DNA of 64,000 nt from an uncultured Acetatifactor sp. (GCA_910585015.1 CAJUCT010000013.1:26539-90538), one strand, 5' to 3'; positions 9,243 through 19,318 are shown, counted from the first letter of the stretch. The notes: a model not told the origin generated them from the letters alone. Translations and numbers: made by a program.

Positions 9243-9759
9243 TTACTGGTCTTCCCGCATCACCAAACACTCCTTGCGATGAAAACATACACCATACACT
9301 GTCCTGGTCACCTTCAATTCAAGGATAAATGCCTTCCCTTGCACCGAAGGAGCCCGCAACACAGTATCTGGTCTCCCCTTTCCACTCTCTCGGTTAGAAA
9401 GGGCACGATACTTCCCGGTCCCTTTTAACAGCCCCAGCAGGAAACCGTGGTAATAACTCTCCATTCCGTATGCGGCAGGCGTTGCACGTACTTCCTCCTC
9501 GGTAAACCCAAAAGCCTGCGCACAGTCATCCCGCGATGTGGACATCATCTTCAAGTTATTCAGTCCTGTGAAAATCCTCTCCCTGCTGATGCGCAGACAC
9601 CCGGTGAGCACCGCCAGTTCATAGTCGGGCTGTCTGGTTGATTTCATTGTCAGGTTGATCCAGAATATCTTTGATCAACATCGTCTTATCAACATAACAG
9701 TAACCCCCGTCAACCATCTCTTTATAAAATTCTACGCCTATCGGAATCGGTCTTCTCAT
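9243..9759 (-). pseudogene. decayed AAA-ATPase-like/PD-(D/E)XK gene
   Basis: A remnant in two frames. From the ATG at 9759 (Shine-Dalgarno AAGGGG) the first part reads the family N-terminus (IPIGVEFYKEMVDGGYCYVD), but it loses the Walker A and B core near 9650. The second part continues in another frame with the mid-region (GCLRISRERIFTGLNNLK) and the nuclease-like C-terminus (YRALSNRESGKGRPD, ILELKVT). It has at least one internal deletion and a frameshift, so it is not expected to be functional. It lies between the intact copy at 7520-9211 and the terminator of the long glycan operon. Confidence 0.75.
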
Positions 9760-9844
9760 GCCGCAGTTCCCCTTCTTGAGCAATGCCACTGTTCTTATAT
9801 TCTCAGTATAGCCATTCTTTCGGGCAAAAGCAATAGGGGTGTAT

Positions 9845-9876
9845 AAAAAAGCGATGACTGTTCCCCATGTCACCGC
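9845..9876 (-). terminator. intrinsic terminator of the 35-kb glycan operon
   Basis: Reading the minus strand, GCGGTGAC and GTCATCGC form an 8-bp stem with one G-U pair around a 10-base loop, followed directly by TTTTTT. It begins 8 bases after the last stop codon of the long operon (9884), as expected for an operon end. Confidence 0.85.
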
Positions 9877-9883
9877 TCCCCAA

Positions 9884-11419
9884 TTATATCCGCAATGCCT
9901 CTACAATCCTCTTACAGTTATCACCATCCCCATATCGATGCATCTTTTTCTTTAACTCTTTCCTCTTTTCCATAGTAGAGTCTATATCCTCTCCGATCTC
10001 CCTGACAAAGGAACAAAAATCCTCAAAAGAAAACAATTCTTTACCAGGCAGCCAATCCCTGATATTGGGAAATACAAACCCTCTGCTTTCCGCATATTCC
10101 TCCACATCATCCAGCGTAAATCCCATGGGCCGGTCCAGCACCAGATAGTCCACAGCAGCCGATGAATAATCACTGATCATGGCATCTGCATTCCCCAGCA
10201 GCTGATTGATCTGTATATCCAGATCCGCTAGCTGTTCATTGTCCAGCACTACTATATTTTCCATATCGACACTGCCGATGCTCTTTCTGTCCTGGAATGG
10301 GTGCGGCTTTATAACAAGCACCATATCAAAACTCTGTAAAAGCCTATCCAGCTGCGCCAATTCCTCATATGTACGGACTATGGGAAACCCAGTCTGGCCA
10401 TTGAGGTCATACTCATTCAGATTATCAAGCCCTGCTTTCGCCGTGCGAAACGTAGGCAGCCAGAAAATATATTTCCGCGCTCTTGTAACTCCCAGTTTCT
10501 CCTGCCAATCCTCAGTGGGGCAGAAAAGCCAGTCCTGTTTTGCATATCCTGTCACAAGCACCTGATCAGCCCGAAGCCCATATATTTCCTGGTGAATCCT
10601 TGAATATACATCACTGATTACTGTCGTATATTCATACCTTTTTTCACAGCGCACAAAGTTCACCCTTGTTTTAAAACCGCAGCCATGCCACAGCTGAATA
10701 CGGGTCTGATCCGGACGGCAGTTTCTTGCAAAACCGTATGCGTCTGTAAAAAATATATATTTTGCAAGACATAACGCTCTGTAATAACGGCTGCGCTCCT
10801 CCTCGTTTTCTGAAACACACCAGTCAAAAGGCAAAAACGCAACATTCGTATAATCTCGCCACTTAGTAAATTCCTGCGGGTTCTTTACCAGCCAGATCAA
10901 TTGATACCGCTCGTTATAACCCTCTGCAAGCATATATTCAAATAACGCCCGTGCATTATCCGAAAAATCCATTCCCTTCACATAGGTGGAAGCATGAGGA
11001 CCGCTTCGAAATACAATTATATTTTCCAGCGCATGATCCAGATAATGTTCACGATAGCCAAACTCGTATTGCGTTTCCCGGTTTACGTAATAATATATCG
11101 TATCTGTATTTTCTGTTACATAACGATTTTGGCATAAAGCCTCATAACTCTCCCTGTAATAGTCGCTGGTGATCAAAATGATGCTTTTTCCCCAATCAAT
11201 CCTTGAAAGACAGGAAGAATCCATTATCGGCAGCCTTCTGCCGCAGAACAGCAGTTCCCCCTGGCTACGCTTATTGTCATCTATGATCCCCTGAAGCTTA
11301 TCCTGCACCGGGAGCTCGGCACATAATTCCCTGAGATAAGATTCGGATTTCTCATAACAGACAATGTTCTTGCCCGCGATGCTTTCGAAATTTGACTGCT
11401 CTAACCGTTCCAGTTTCAT
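9884..11419 (-). CDS. CDP-glycerol glycerophosphotransferase (TagF-like)
   Basis: A 511-aa protein. Its C-terminal 370 residues match the TagF/TarF glycerophosphotransferase family (GT-B fold): LWHGCGFKTRV, TGYAKQDW, WLPTFRTAK, VIKPHPFQD and the terminal ISDYSSAAVDYL motif with Asp/Ser contacts for CDP-glycerol. Enzymes of this family transfer glycerol phosphate from CDP-glycerol onto a cytoplasmic lipid- or sugar-linked acceptor. The N-terminal 120 residues resemble the Rossmann-like module fused to many proteins of this locus. The ATG at 11419 overlaps the upstream stop as ATGA and has GGGTGG in front; a GTG at 11428 is less likely. Last gene of the operon. Confidence 0.85.
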   Translation of the reverse strand: MKLERLEQSNFESIAGKNIVCYEKSESYLRELCAELPVQDKLQGIIDDNKRSQGELLFCGRRLPIMDSSCLSRIDWGKSIILITSDYYRESYEALCQNRYVTENTDTIYYYVNRETQYEFGYREHYLDHALENIIVFRSGPHASTYVKGMDFSDNARALFEYMLAEGYNERYQLIWLVKNPQEFTKWRDYTNVAFLPFDWCVSENEEERSRYYRALCLAKYIFFTDAYGFARNCRPDQTRIQLWHGCGFKTRVNFVRCEKRYEYTTVISDVYSRIHQEIYGLRADQVLVTGYAKQDWLFCPTEDWQEKLGVTRARKYIFWLPTFRTAKAGLDNLNEYDLNGQTGFPIVRTYEELAQLDRLLQSFDMVLVIKPHPFQDRKSIGSVDMENIVVLDNEQLADLDIQINQLLGNADAMISDYSSAAVDYLVLDRPMGFTLDDVEEYAESRGFVFPNIRDWLPGKELFSFEDFCSFVREIGEDIDSTMEKRKELKKKMHRYGDGDNCKRIVEALRI

Positions 11420-12636
11420 GCAAACCACCCGTTCACCTTCGCATATTTCCAGAAAATCTCTTTCTGCTCGTACCAGCGGATCTTTTTCTCTGAAACCCCC
11501 GCCTCCACCAACTCTTTTTTGATAGCCGCCGCTTTTTCAGGGTTTTTGACCGTAATCAGCACAAGATCATATTCCCACTGCCTAAGTTTCTCCGGACTAT
11601 ATACCGTAAAATCACTATATCTCATGCTTTCGTATGCGGGATCTACACAACCAGCCAGTTCCAGATCTTTTCTTCCCATAAGCTGCCTTCTATAAGCACA
11701 ACCAAGATCTCCGCCCCCATAAAGAGCAATTCTTGCGCCTTGGGGAATATCACCCAGGTAATAGGGGTCAAGCCAGAATAAACTGCTGTTCACAAAACCG
11801 AGGCGGGAATTAATTCCCTTGTACAACTGCTCCGTAATATAAAGCTCCGCCTGCACACGCATGGACCTTGTAAAAGCAGGATGTTCATACAGCTTTACAA
11901 AACTCTGATATATTTCGTTTACACTGGCCAGATAATTTGTGTCCGCAGCATGAACCATGGATGAGGGATGCGCAATATAATGGTAAAACGCCTGCTTCAG
12001 CACATATACCCGGCTGCATTGCAAAACATAGGAGAGGACACATACCTTATCCTCCGAAAAAGAAAGCTTTTCCGATATTTCCTGCTGCACTGTCCTAAAC
12101 AGCTCTGTGCGAAAAAGCTTGCAGCACAGGGATCCTCGAAGACCAACATCCTCCGCAGCCGAATCATAAATCGCGTTTTCACGGAGATAGTCCATACGGC
12201 TTTCATCATATAACCCTTCCCCGACACCGTCATAGTGCTCCGTGATATAGTTCCCTTCAAAAAAATAGCCACTGCTGACCAGGTCCGCATGATTCTCTAC
12301 AGCGGTCCGATATAGGACCTGATACATTTTCGGTTCAATCCAATCGTCACTGTCTACATAGCCTACATACTGCCCTGACGCAAGCGCTATCCCCGCTTTC
12401 CTGGCAGACACAAGCCCTCCGTTTTCTTTGTGAATGACTTTAAACCGGCTGTCCTGCCGTGCATACCTGTTTATAATCTCCAGGCTCCCATCAGTAGAAC
12501 CGTCATCCACGCAGATAATCTCAATGTCCTGCAAAATTTGATTTTTAACACTGTCCAAGCATTTTTCCAAATATTCCTCCCCATTATATACAGGGATAAT
12601 AACACTAACTTTAATTTTCCTGCTGCCCTGATCCAA
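11416..12636 (-). CDS. GT2 glycosyltransferase with C-terminal Rossmann-like module
   Basis: A 406-aa protein. Residues 10-230 are a GT-A family 2 domain: VSVIIPVYNGEEYLEKC, the nucleotide-binding IICVDDGSTDGS, the metal motif VDSDDW, and an acidic SEDKV. Residues about 290-400 form a separate Rossmann-like module beginning IALYGGGDLG, followed by CVDPAYES. The start is a TTG at 12636 behind AGGAAGGG; no better in-frame ATG precedes the catalytic domain. The stop overlaps the next gene by four bases (ATGA). Sugar specificity is unknown. The extra module recurs in a dozen proteins of the window. Confidence 0.85.
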   Translation of the reverse strand: MDQGSRKIKVSVIIPVYNGEEYLEKCLDSVKNQILQDIEIICVDDGSTDGSLEIINRYARQDSRFKVIHKENGGLVSARKAGIALASGQYVGYVDSDDWIEPKMYQVLYRTAVENHADLVSSGYFFEGNYITEHYDGVGEGLYDESRMDYLRENAIYDSAAEDVGLRGSLCCKLFRTELFRTVQQEISEKLSFSEDKVCVLSYVLQCSRVYVLKQAFYHYIAHPSSMVHAADTNYLASVNEIYQSFVKLYEHPAFTRSMRVQAELYITEQLYKGINSRLGFVNSSLFWLDPYYLGDIPQGARIALYGGGDLGCAYRRQLMGRKDLELAGCVDPAYESMRYSDFTVYSPEKLRQWEYDLVLITVKNPEKAAAIKKELVEAGVSEKKIRWYEQKEIFWKYAKVNGWFA

Positions 12637-12708
12637 TTTCTATCCCTTCCTCTATCTTGTCTACTGCCGCCTTTGACGTTTCCCCATTGTCTGCTGCCCA
12701 AACGTATA

Positions 12709-13749
12709 TCATCCCGATATCTCTCCCCTCACATAATGGACTAATTGCATGTAGTCTTCCTTATCGCCGGGGCAGAAATAGTCCACCTTTCTGTTTTGCA
12801 ATATTTTCTCAATCTCGCCATGAAATTTAGGCATCATTGCCACTATGACACCCTCACCGCCGCCCTGCACACCAAATTTTGAAAAGGGCATGACAGGAAG
12901 CGTACAAATCTCCTCTTCCTGTATTTTCTGACCGTCAGAGACAATAAACGCGTCTAACGAGACGGATTTTGACCTCAAAAACCGATACCACTCTCGTCCG
13001 ATTTCTCCTGCGCCATATAGAGCAATTTTCTCATGCGCGGCAGCAAACTCCAGCAAGGCCCCTGCGGCATTGTTCTCCGCCAAGGAATCGTTCTCAGATA
13101 AATATTCAGGAAGCCCACACGGTGTTACAAAGCTGTTCCCCTCATCCTCCAGATAGGCCATAACCTTCTCATTTCTTTCAAAATCTTCTTCCGTCCAAAA
13201 ACTCGGATGCCCTTGAATGACCATATAGGGAAACGCCTTCAACGCAGAATAGTTTTTTTTCAGAAAATCAAGATCTATTTTTCCCGTAGTAACTTCCATG
13301 TCACAACGGACAAGCAATTGGCGGGCATTAGATACAGAAGTGCCATCAACCGCAAACAAAAAATTTCGAATCTCCGGAGCAACGTCTTTTAAAGCGCGGA
13401 TCGTAGTTTCCGTGCTGTTGTTATGGGGCGATCCAAAGGTTGCCGCAGGCTGTCCCAGTTCTGATTTCATAAGCTTCTGCGTATTCAATATCGACTGGCA
13501 CTGCTGTTCATAGGATGCGGAGGAAAACTCTTCCGATGTATGAAAATAGCCATGGTTCCATATTTCTATGCCGTCTTCTCTCCACTTTATTAATCGGTTT
13601 TTATATAACGCGCCGCCCTCTGCTAAACTGCGCCCGATTATCCCCATAGATACAGGCCGCCCGGTATTCAGAGAAAAATCTGCCACACGGGTAAAGTCTT
13701 TAAAACTCTCAACCGACAGATCATCATATTTCATAATAATATAGGACAT
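12709..13749 (-). CDS. polysaccharide-deacetylase-like protein with C-terminal Rossmann-like module
   Basis: A 346-aa protein. Residues 1-220 resemble a NodB-type deacetylase: a catalytic/metal Asp pair in IIMKYDDL, and the metal histidines in EIWNHGYFH. TFGSPHNNS and QGHPSFW provide further active-site-like segments. Such enzymes remove N- or O-acetyl groups from glycans or sugar nucleotides. Residues about 235-340 are another copy of the Rossmann-like module (IALYGAGEIG). No signal peptide is visible, so it should act in the cytoplasm, which is unusual for cell-wall deacetylases. It lies between two GT2 genes in the same operon; Shine-Dalgarno AGGAAAGGA. Confidence 0.75.
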   Translation of the reverse strand: MSYIIMKYDDLSVESFKDFTRVADFSLNTGRPVSMGIIGRSLAEGGALYKNRLIKWREDGIEIWNHGYFHTSEEFSSASYEQQCQSILNTQKLMKSELGQPAATFGSPHNNSTETTIRALKDVAPEIRNFLFAVDGTSVSNARQLLVRCDMEVTTGKIDLDFLKKNYSALKAFPYMVIQGHPSFWTEEDFERNEKVMAYLEDEGNSFVTPCGLPEYLSENDSLAENNAAGALLEFAAAHEKIALYGAGEIGREWYRFLRSKSVSLDAFIVSDGQKIQEEEICTLPVMPFSKFGVQGGGEGVIVAMMPKFHGEIEKILQNRKVDYFCPGDKEDYMQLVHYVRGEISG

Positions 13750-13801
13750 TATTTCTATCGTTCCTTTCCTGTAGCGAATACCCTCCTATGTCACCTCCGA
13801 C

Positions 13802-14989
13802 TCAAAAACAAAACCGGAATGTATCCCTCACCCACCTTGGCTTTTTCCAATACAGCTTGTCCTCCGGTATCTCGCGTTCCATAAGCGACCGTTTAATGGA
13901 CCGCGCGGTTCCCTCATTCTCCACTGCAATTAGAATCTTGTCATAATCCTCTGGATGAAGCTCTGCTGGCCCTTTAACGCTTTCCGATATACAATTGGAG
14001 TCAAACAGATCCACCTTTTTAAAATAACCCGTTCCATACACTTGGGTATGATAGCAACTTCCCACATTTCCGGCTCCATAAAGAGCAACAGAGAGGCCCT
14101 GCCTAAAATCTTCAAAAGGAAATAGCCAATATTTCTCGCTCTTTACTCCTAATCCTATTCGCAGCATATCACGCAAAGCTGTCACAGAATAATACCTTAC
14201 CTGGTCATAAATTTTATCTGAGCGTTTAGCCAAATCCAATAATTCGCATATCAACTGTTGATAAGAATCAATGGCTCTAACATCCTTTTTGGATGATATA
14301 GAAGCACCATGAATTCTATAATGATACAGGCATTTTTCCAGAATCCCTATTCTATTTGAAAGCATAACGCACTTCACAACGCTAAGCGCATCCTCTCCCC
14401 AATATACATGCTCGTTTATCTCTGACAATGCTTTGGTTATAATCTCTTTTCTGATTAACTTATCCACCAGATGAGGTTCTATTTCCCTGTCCGTTGAATA
14501 ATCTGTTCCAAACGCCAATGCTCTGGGCAGTATTTTCTTCTGCACTTCCTCGTAATCATACACTCCCGGGGCCGCCTCATTATATCTCTCAACCGCCAAT
14601 CCACCCTTTTCATAAATCAGCCCACAACAAACCATATCCAGTGAATTCTCCACGGCATACTCCAGCATCTCCCCATACATATTGCCCTCGATCCAATCAT
14701 CACTGTCCACAAATCCTACATATTCACCCTTCGCACAGATAACCCCGGTTCTTCTCGCATAACTCTGCCCATGGTTCTCAATGTGGAACACCCTGATAAA
14801 ATCATATCCTGCCGCATACTCATCGCAGATAGAACTGCTGGCATCCGTGGAGCCGTCGTCCACCAGTAAAATCTCCATATCCTCTATCGTCTGAGCCATT
14901 ACACTATTCAGACATTCCCTCAAATATTCTGCCGTATTATAAACAGGAATTATGATTGATAGCCGCTTCTCATATTCTTTATGTCCCAC
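13802..14989 (-). CDS. GT2 glycosyltransferase with C-terminal Rossmann-like module
   Basis: A 395-aa protein built like the one at 11416-12636. The GT2 domain has LSIIIPVYNTAEYL, LLVDDGSTDAS, VDSDDWIEGNMY and WGEDALSVV. Residues about 285-385 form the Rossmann-like module (VALYGAGNVGS, then LFDSNCISESV). I accept the GTG start at 14989 because GGGGGTG precedes it by about seven bases and the protein then begins just ahead of the catalytic strand. It overlaps the stop of the upstream TagF-like gene by 11 bases, implying translational coupling. Acceptor and donor are unknown. Confidence 0.85.
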   Translation of the reverse strand: MGHKEYEKRLSIIIPVYNTAEYLRECLNSVMAQTIEDMEILLVDDGSTDASSSICDEYAAGYDFIRVFHIENHGQSYARRTGVICAKGEYVGFVDSDDWIEGNMYGEMLEYAVENSLDMVCCGLIYEKGGLAVERYNEAAPGVYDYEEVQKKILPRALAFGTDYSTDREIEPHLVDKLIRKEIITKALSEINEHVYWGEDALSVVKCVMLSNRIGILEKCLYHYRIHGASISSKKDVRAIDSYQQLICELLDLAKRSDKIYDQVRYYSVTALRDMLRIGLGVKSEKYWLFPFEDFRQGLSVALYGAGNVGSCYHTQVYGTGYFKKVDLFDSNCISESVKGPAELHPEDYDKILIAVENEGTARSIKRSLMEREIPEDKLYWKKPRWVRDTFRFCF

Positions 14990-16376
14990 ACTCTATCACC
15001 CCCAAAATTCTTTTGGCTGCTTTCTCTGACGCAGTCCCTTTGTCATATGGATGATATTTTACAAAAAATTCGTCTAAATCAGAGAGGTACCCGCTCTCAT
15101 CATAATTCATCAGTGCCGCCGCCAGTTCATCGTTGGAACATACCTCTATGTATGGGTACTCCGAAAAGGTCAGATAAAATCCACGTTCCTTTTCGTAGGC
15201 ATTCACATCTGTGTGATAGAGGTAAACCGGCTTTCGCTGCAGCGAAAAGTCCCACATTATAGACGAATAATCCGTGATCAAAATGTCTGAAGTCCAAAGC
15301 AGTTCCTGAACATCATCATATCGCGACACGTCAAGGATCGTTTCCGATACCCTTCTATCTCCACCACAAACACATATATCCGGGTGTTGTCTTACCAGCA
15401 GAACATATTCTTCTCCATCCCTCTCTTGGAGCACCTGGAGTACCCTTTCAAAATCCAGACCATCTTCGACAGCTTCAAGGTTGTTCCGAAAAGTCGGCGC
15501 ATATAATACAATTCCCTTCCTGCCGTCTATGCCCAGCTTTTTCATGACCGCATCCCGACTCCCGCCTTTAAAAAATATGTCATTCCTGGGACAGCCATAT
15601 TCCGCTATTTCGCCCTTATAGTGGAACGCCCTCCTGTACTGCTTTGTGGTAAAGCACATTCCCGACAGGCACAAATCAACCATGTCCATGTCATGATCCA
15701 GCGTTTCCCTATAGCTGACAGGCAGGATGCCCATGTCATATTCTATTTTTTTTAAAGGACCACACCCGTGCCAAGTCTGTATATAATATTGCCCTGCCCT
15801 TTTCCTGGCCAGGTACCCCTTGTGCTGGTTATCGACCCATACCCGCGCTGTCGCCAACTCCCGATAATGTTCATAAGAACCATACTGCACCGTCCTCACG
15901 CCTTCAGGAAAGCCCTCTTCCCTGTCCGCAGCCCATACAATGTCCACCCCGCCACGTTTACGCAACTCCTCCGCTATATATTTGGGGTTGCAGCCATATC
16001 CCCTGCCGTGGAAATTGGATAAAAGAACTTTGTTATTGACAATCGGCTGTACATACAACTCCCTATAGATACATTCCATCACATCATCAATGGTATAAAC
16101 CCGCCTGAAGCCAAGACTTTTAAGCGTAACTCTTATTTCCTTTTGGTAGGATGGTGTTGTCGCAATAATCACAACAGCCTCCTCACGGTAACCTTCCAGT
16201 TCCTCTATCCCATAAATCCTGAAACCAAGCAGATCGCGCCCTTCGGACGGCCTTTCAGATACCGCAATCCTACAGTCTGCCAATCTCCCGGCAAGCAGCT
16301 TGATAAGCTGGACGGCCACCCCACCGGCGCCATAGATGATCGCTGCATTCCCCTTCAACATATCCAATGAAAACAT
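14979..16376 (-). CDS. CDP-glycerol glycerophosphotransferase with N-terminal Rossmann-like module
   Basis: A 465-aa protein. Residues 1-100 form the recurring Rossmann-like module (NAAIIYGAGGVAVQL). Residues 120-460 are a TagF/TarF-like GT-B domain: QTWHGCGPLKK, EYGCPRNDIFF, VLYAPTFRNNLE, VRQHPDI, and ILITDYSSIMWDFSL. It is predicted to add glycerol phosphate from CDP-glycerol. This is the second such enzyme in the operon (see 9884-11419); in wall teichoic acid pathways primer and polymerase activities are split between two enzymes, which may apply here. Start ATG at 16376 with GGGAG eight bases upstream. Confidence 0.85.
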   Translation of the reverse strand: MFSLDMLKGNAAIIYGAGGVAVQLIKLLAGRLADCRIAVSERPSEGRDLLGFRIYGIEELEGYREEAVVIIATTPSYQKEIRVTLKSLGFRRVYTIDDVMECIYRELYVQPIVNNKVLLSNFHGRGYGCNPKYIAEELRKRGGVDIVWAADREEGFPEGVRTVQYGSYEHYRELATARVWVDNQHKGYLARKRAGQYYIQTWHGCGPLKKIEYDMGILPVSYRETLDHDMDMVDLCLSGMCFTTKQYRRAFHYKGEIAEYGCPRNDIFFKGGSRDAVMKKLGIDGRKGIVLYAPTFRNNLEAVEDGLDFERVLQVLQERDGEEYVLLVRQHPDICVCGGDRRVSETILDVSRYDDVQELLWTSDILITDYSSIMWDFSLQRKPVYLYHTDVNAYEKERGFYLTFSEYPYIEVCSNDELAAALMNYDESGYLSDLDEFFVKYHPYDKGTASEKAAKRILGVIECGT

Positions 16377-16392
16377 TCAAAATCTCCCATGC

Positions 16393-17493
16393 TTAACTAA
16401 TCCTTGCAAAGACGGAATATTGTGAAATACCCATTTCAATTAAAGATTTAATTATTTCAAATTGCAGTTCAGCCCTTACGGAAATAAGTATCTGATGGGT
16501 ATTCTCACTATAATATTCTCTTAACTCTTCCAGTCCCCATACAGGCAATCCACATTTTTGCCCGCCAGCCTTCAAAGGGTTGGAATCCGCAAAGGCAGCA
16601 ACCTGGTCTTTCAAAAGCTCATATGCCTTTTCACCATTTTGTCCGGCTCCAAAAATAATAGCCTTTTTCCTGCTATCTATTTCCTTTTCCCCTGTTAGTT
16701 CCGGAAGCATTTCCTCAAAACATTTTCTCTTTACCTTATCAACGCAGTTATCCGCCAGTAACTCATTATACAAAAACATTATAAATTCAGGCTTATTCTG
16801 TATGCCTGCCATGCTCCAATCAAAATATTTGCAGCGCAGTTTACTGTTCATGTGCCGTATCCGTTCAGCTTTCTCTATTGTCAAACTATTCTTCTGACGC
16901 CGATAAAGATAAAAAATATTGGGAATATATCCAATAGAACCATATTTTATTAAGATCCGAATCCAGTACTCATAATCCTCTACACAAAAAAACTCTTTAG
17001 AGTATTCTCCAACCTCTGCCAGTACTTCCCTTCTATACATAAAACATGCCCCTACCGTATCCTGTACACGCATTTGAACTGCATTATAGGGCATAAATTC
17101 TTTCACATATTGCATATTTTCATTCATAAATAACATGCCTGTGCATACCATGGGAACTTCTTCATGCTCATCCAAATATCGACTCATTTCTTCCAATGCG
17201 CGGGATAAATACATATTGTCATCAGAAGTCCACGTCAAATACGCACCAGCTGCATGTCGGAATCCAATATTTAAAGCTTCCGGCAGCTTCTGATTCTCCT
17301 CATTATGAATCACCCGGATGCGTTCTTCCCATCCGGCATATTCCTCCGCAATATGTAATGTGCTGTCTGATGAACAATCATCGACAATAATAAGTTCCCA
17401 GTCAGTAAATGTCTGATTTATGACACTCTCAATGGACTCTCTTATGTATCTCTCTCCATTGTAGGAGGGCAATACTATTGATACTTTCGGCAT
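16393..17493 (-). CDS. GT2 glycosyltransferase with C-terminal Rossmann-like module
   Basis: A 366-aa protein. The GT2 domain begins at once (KVSIVLPSYNGERYIRESI), with LIIVDDCSSDST, the metal-binding SDDN in LTWTSDDNMY, and CVEDYEYWIR in the acceptor region. From about residue 270 the Rossmann-like module follows (KAIIFGAGQNGEKAYELL, FADSNPLKAGG). I place the start at the ATG 17493, two bases after the upstream stop and behind AAAGGTGG; an upstream in-frame extension lies inside the previous gene. It closely resembles cytoplasmic GT2 enzymes of surface-glycan loci. Linkage unknown. Confidence 0.85.
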   Translation of the reverse strand: MPKVSIVLPSYNGERYIRESIESVINQTFTDWELIIVDDCSSDSTLHIAEEYAGWEERIRVIHNEENQKLPEALNIGFRHAAGAYLTWTSDDNMYLSRALEEMSRYLDEHEEVPMVCTGMLFMNENMQYVKEFMPYNAVQMRVQDTVGACFMYRREVLAEVGEYSKEFFCVEDYEYWIRILIKYGSIGYIPNIFYLYRRQKNSLTIEKAERIRHMNSKLRCKYFDWSMAGIQNKPEFIMFLYNELLADNCVDKVKRKCFEEMLPELTGEKEIDSRKKAIIFGAGQNGEKAYELLKDQVAAFADSNPLKAGGQKCGLPVWGLEELREYYSENTHQILISVRAELQFEIIKSLIEMGISQYSVFARIS

Positions 17494-17494
17494 A

Positions 17495-19318
17495 TTATTC
17501 CACCTTTCCAATCCATGCGTAAAACAACCCATTGGCCGGTTCCTCATATCCTACATCCTTTACCACAGAAACCTGTCTGCAATACTTCCGCATGATACCA
17601 CAAAGCTCCCGCTCGTCAAACCACTGTTCCCATTCTCCGATTTCAAAGTATCCAAGCATATCCTTATTTTTATCAATAATCGCTACCATTCCGCCTGGTT
17701 TTGTCACTCTCGCCATCTCCCTGACAGCGTTTTCAATATCAACCGCATGTTCCAGCGCTTCACAAGTATAGACAAAATCAAAGCTATTATCTTCGTATGG
17801 GATATCGGTAAGCGTTCCCTGCTTTGTCTCAATTTCCTGACATCCAATGTAGCCCATCACTGTTTCTGACAAATCAACTGCAGCATACTGACCTTGGGGA
17901 TATTTCCTGATCAGGTTTTTTAAATAGGCCCCTTTCCCACATCCGATATCTGCAATTTTGATTGGCGCGGCATTTTGTTCTTCCTCATCTATCAATTTCC
18001 CCACAACATGCTCAATGATCAAATACCGTCCATCCGAATCGCTTAAAGTATTTTTAAACATATACGCCTGTTTTTCAAATTCCGATTTGTTCTTCCAGTA
18101 CAATGCATCGAGAAAATACTTTACTGCCCAGCTAATCTCGCTATTGGGAAAATACGTATTGACCTCATTTGGCTCTTCATCTGATAAGCAGCTTCCAAAC
18201 CACCCCCCTGACGCGTTTTGCAGCTTACAGGCATGCGAAAAAGCCCTGTTGCCCCTTTCAAGTTCCCCAAGCCGAAACCATACCAACGCCAGTTGAAACA
18301 ACCCCGTTGAGCATACCCAGTTCACATCACGGTATGCCGGAACGGCCCCGCTTTCCTTCTGGAGACGTGAAATCCCTTCCATTGCTTCCCTGACCAGTTT
18401 TTCTTCTCCCATGTCCAGCAAGCCTTCCATAACATACGCATAAAAATGCGACAAAAGGCTAAATTGCATAATCTGGTTATATTCATGTTCCTTATAATAT
18501 GCCAGAATACAATAAGCTTTTTCTATATACTCCGGCATATTTAATATTTTCCCCGCTTCCACCAGCGGCGACAAACAATAGATATGAATAATTTCAGAAT
18601 AAGTCTTTCCATCGCCAAAATCATTCTCTCTGGGAGATGGCAGACGCCCGCCCTCACTCATATTACTTAGTATCCAGTCGCACCCCCGACGTATATTCTT
18701 GTCTACGTCAGGATATAGATGGCGAATGGATAACAAGCCCTTTAATATTTGCGCTGAGTCAAAAATATAAGGTTCCTTATCCTCCGTATCATACCATGAC
18801 CCATCCGGCTTCTGGATTTCACACAACCATTTGGCAAAGGAAATGGCCATATCTCTGTAGCCCCATCGAAGAAGCGAAGGGATAAAATACCCTGTTACCT
18901 CCGGATATGGTTTTTTCACTCCTGAATTATTTATAATTCCCTTATTCTCTACAATATTGGATTTCAGCCATTCAATTGCCTTATCATATATCTTAATATA
19001 ATCTACCCGGCTTTCTATTTTCTCTCTTGTGATTTTTCTTCTGACATCCTCATAATACATAATAGATTTCACATTGTTCTGCTCTAGCTGACCCATTATT
19101 TCATCTTTTTTATCTCTGCCAACTGTCACTATCACACAATGCTCTTCTAATTGATCTTTTACATCATTGAGAGACAAGACCTGAACTCCCATTATCTTTT
19201 TCCCGACTTTTTGCGGGCTGTTATCCACAAAGCACAAAACCTTTTCCCGACCAATAACATCTATAAAGGAACTTCCTATTTCCCCTGCTCCGAACAAAAT
19301 ATAGCCTTCACCCTGCAT
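17495..19318 (-). CDS. three-domain fusion: Rossmann-like module, alpha/alpha-toroid-like domain, SAM methyltransferase
   Basis: A 607-aa protein. Residues 1-100 form the Rossmann-like module (YILFGAGEIGSSF, CFVDNSPQKVGKK). Residues about 130-440 are helical repeats with QKPDGSWYD, ASGGWFGS and repeated GGW/DGSW turns. These resemble the (alpha/alpha)6 toroids of terpene cyclases and glycan-active enzymes, which is a fold-level guess. Residues about 445-607 are a class I methyltransferase: IADIGCGKGAYL (motif I), AVDLSETVM, and TCEALEHAVD. The ATG at 19318 has GGAGG in front and overlaps the previous gene by 11 bases. I know no named family with this order; it may methylate a sugar or an assembled glycan. 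Confidence 0.7.
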   Translation of the reverse strand: MQGEGYILFGAGEIGSSFIDVIGREKVLCFVDNSPQKVGKKIMGVQVLSLNDVKDQLEEHCVIVTVGRDKKDEIMGQLEQNNVKSIMYYEDVRRKITREKIESRVDYIKIYDKAIEWLKSNIVENKGIINNSGVKKPYPEVTGYFIPSLLRWGYRDMAISFAKWLCEIQKPDGSWYDTEDKEPYIFDSAQILKGLLSIRHLYPDVDKNIRRGCDWILSNMSEGGRLPSPRENDFGDGKTYSEIIHIYCLSPLVEAGKILNMPEYIEKAYCILAYYKEHEYNQIMQFSLLSHFYAYVMEGLLDMGEEKLVREAMEGISRLQKESGAVPAYRDVNWVCSTGLFQLALVWFRLGELERGNRAFSHACKLQNASGGWFGSCLSDEEPNEVNTYFPNSEISWAVKYFLDALYWKNKSEFEKQAYMFKNTLSDSDGRYLIIEHVVGKLIDEEEQNAAPIKIADIGCGKGAYLKNLIRKYPQGQYAAVDLSETVMGYIGCQEIETKQGTLTDIPYEDNSFDFVYTCEALEHAVDIENAVREMARVTKPGGMVAIIDKNKDMLGYFEIGEWEQWFDERELCGIMRKYCRQVSVVKDVGYEEPANGLFYAWIGKVE

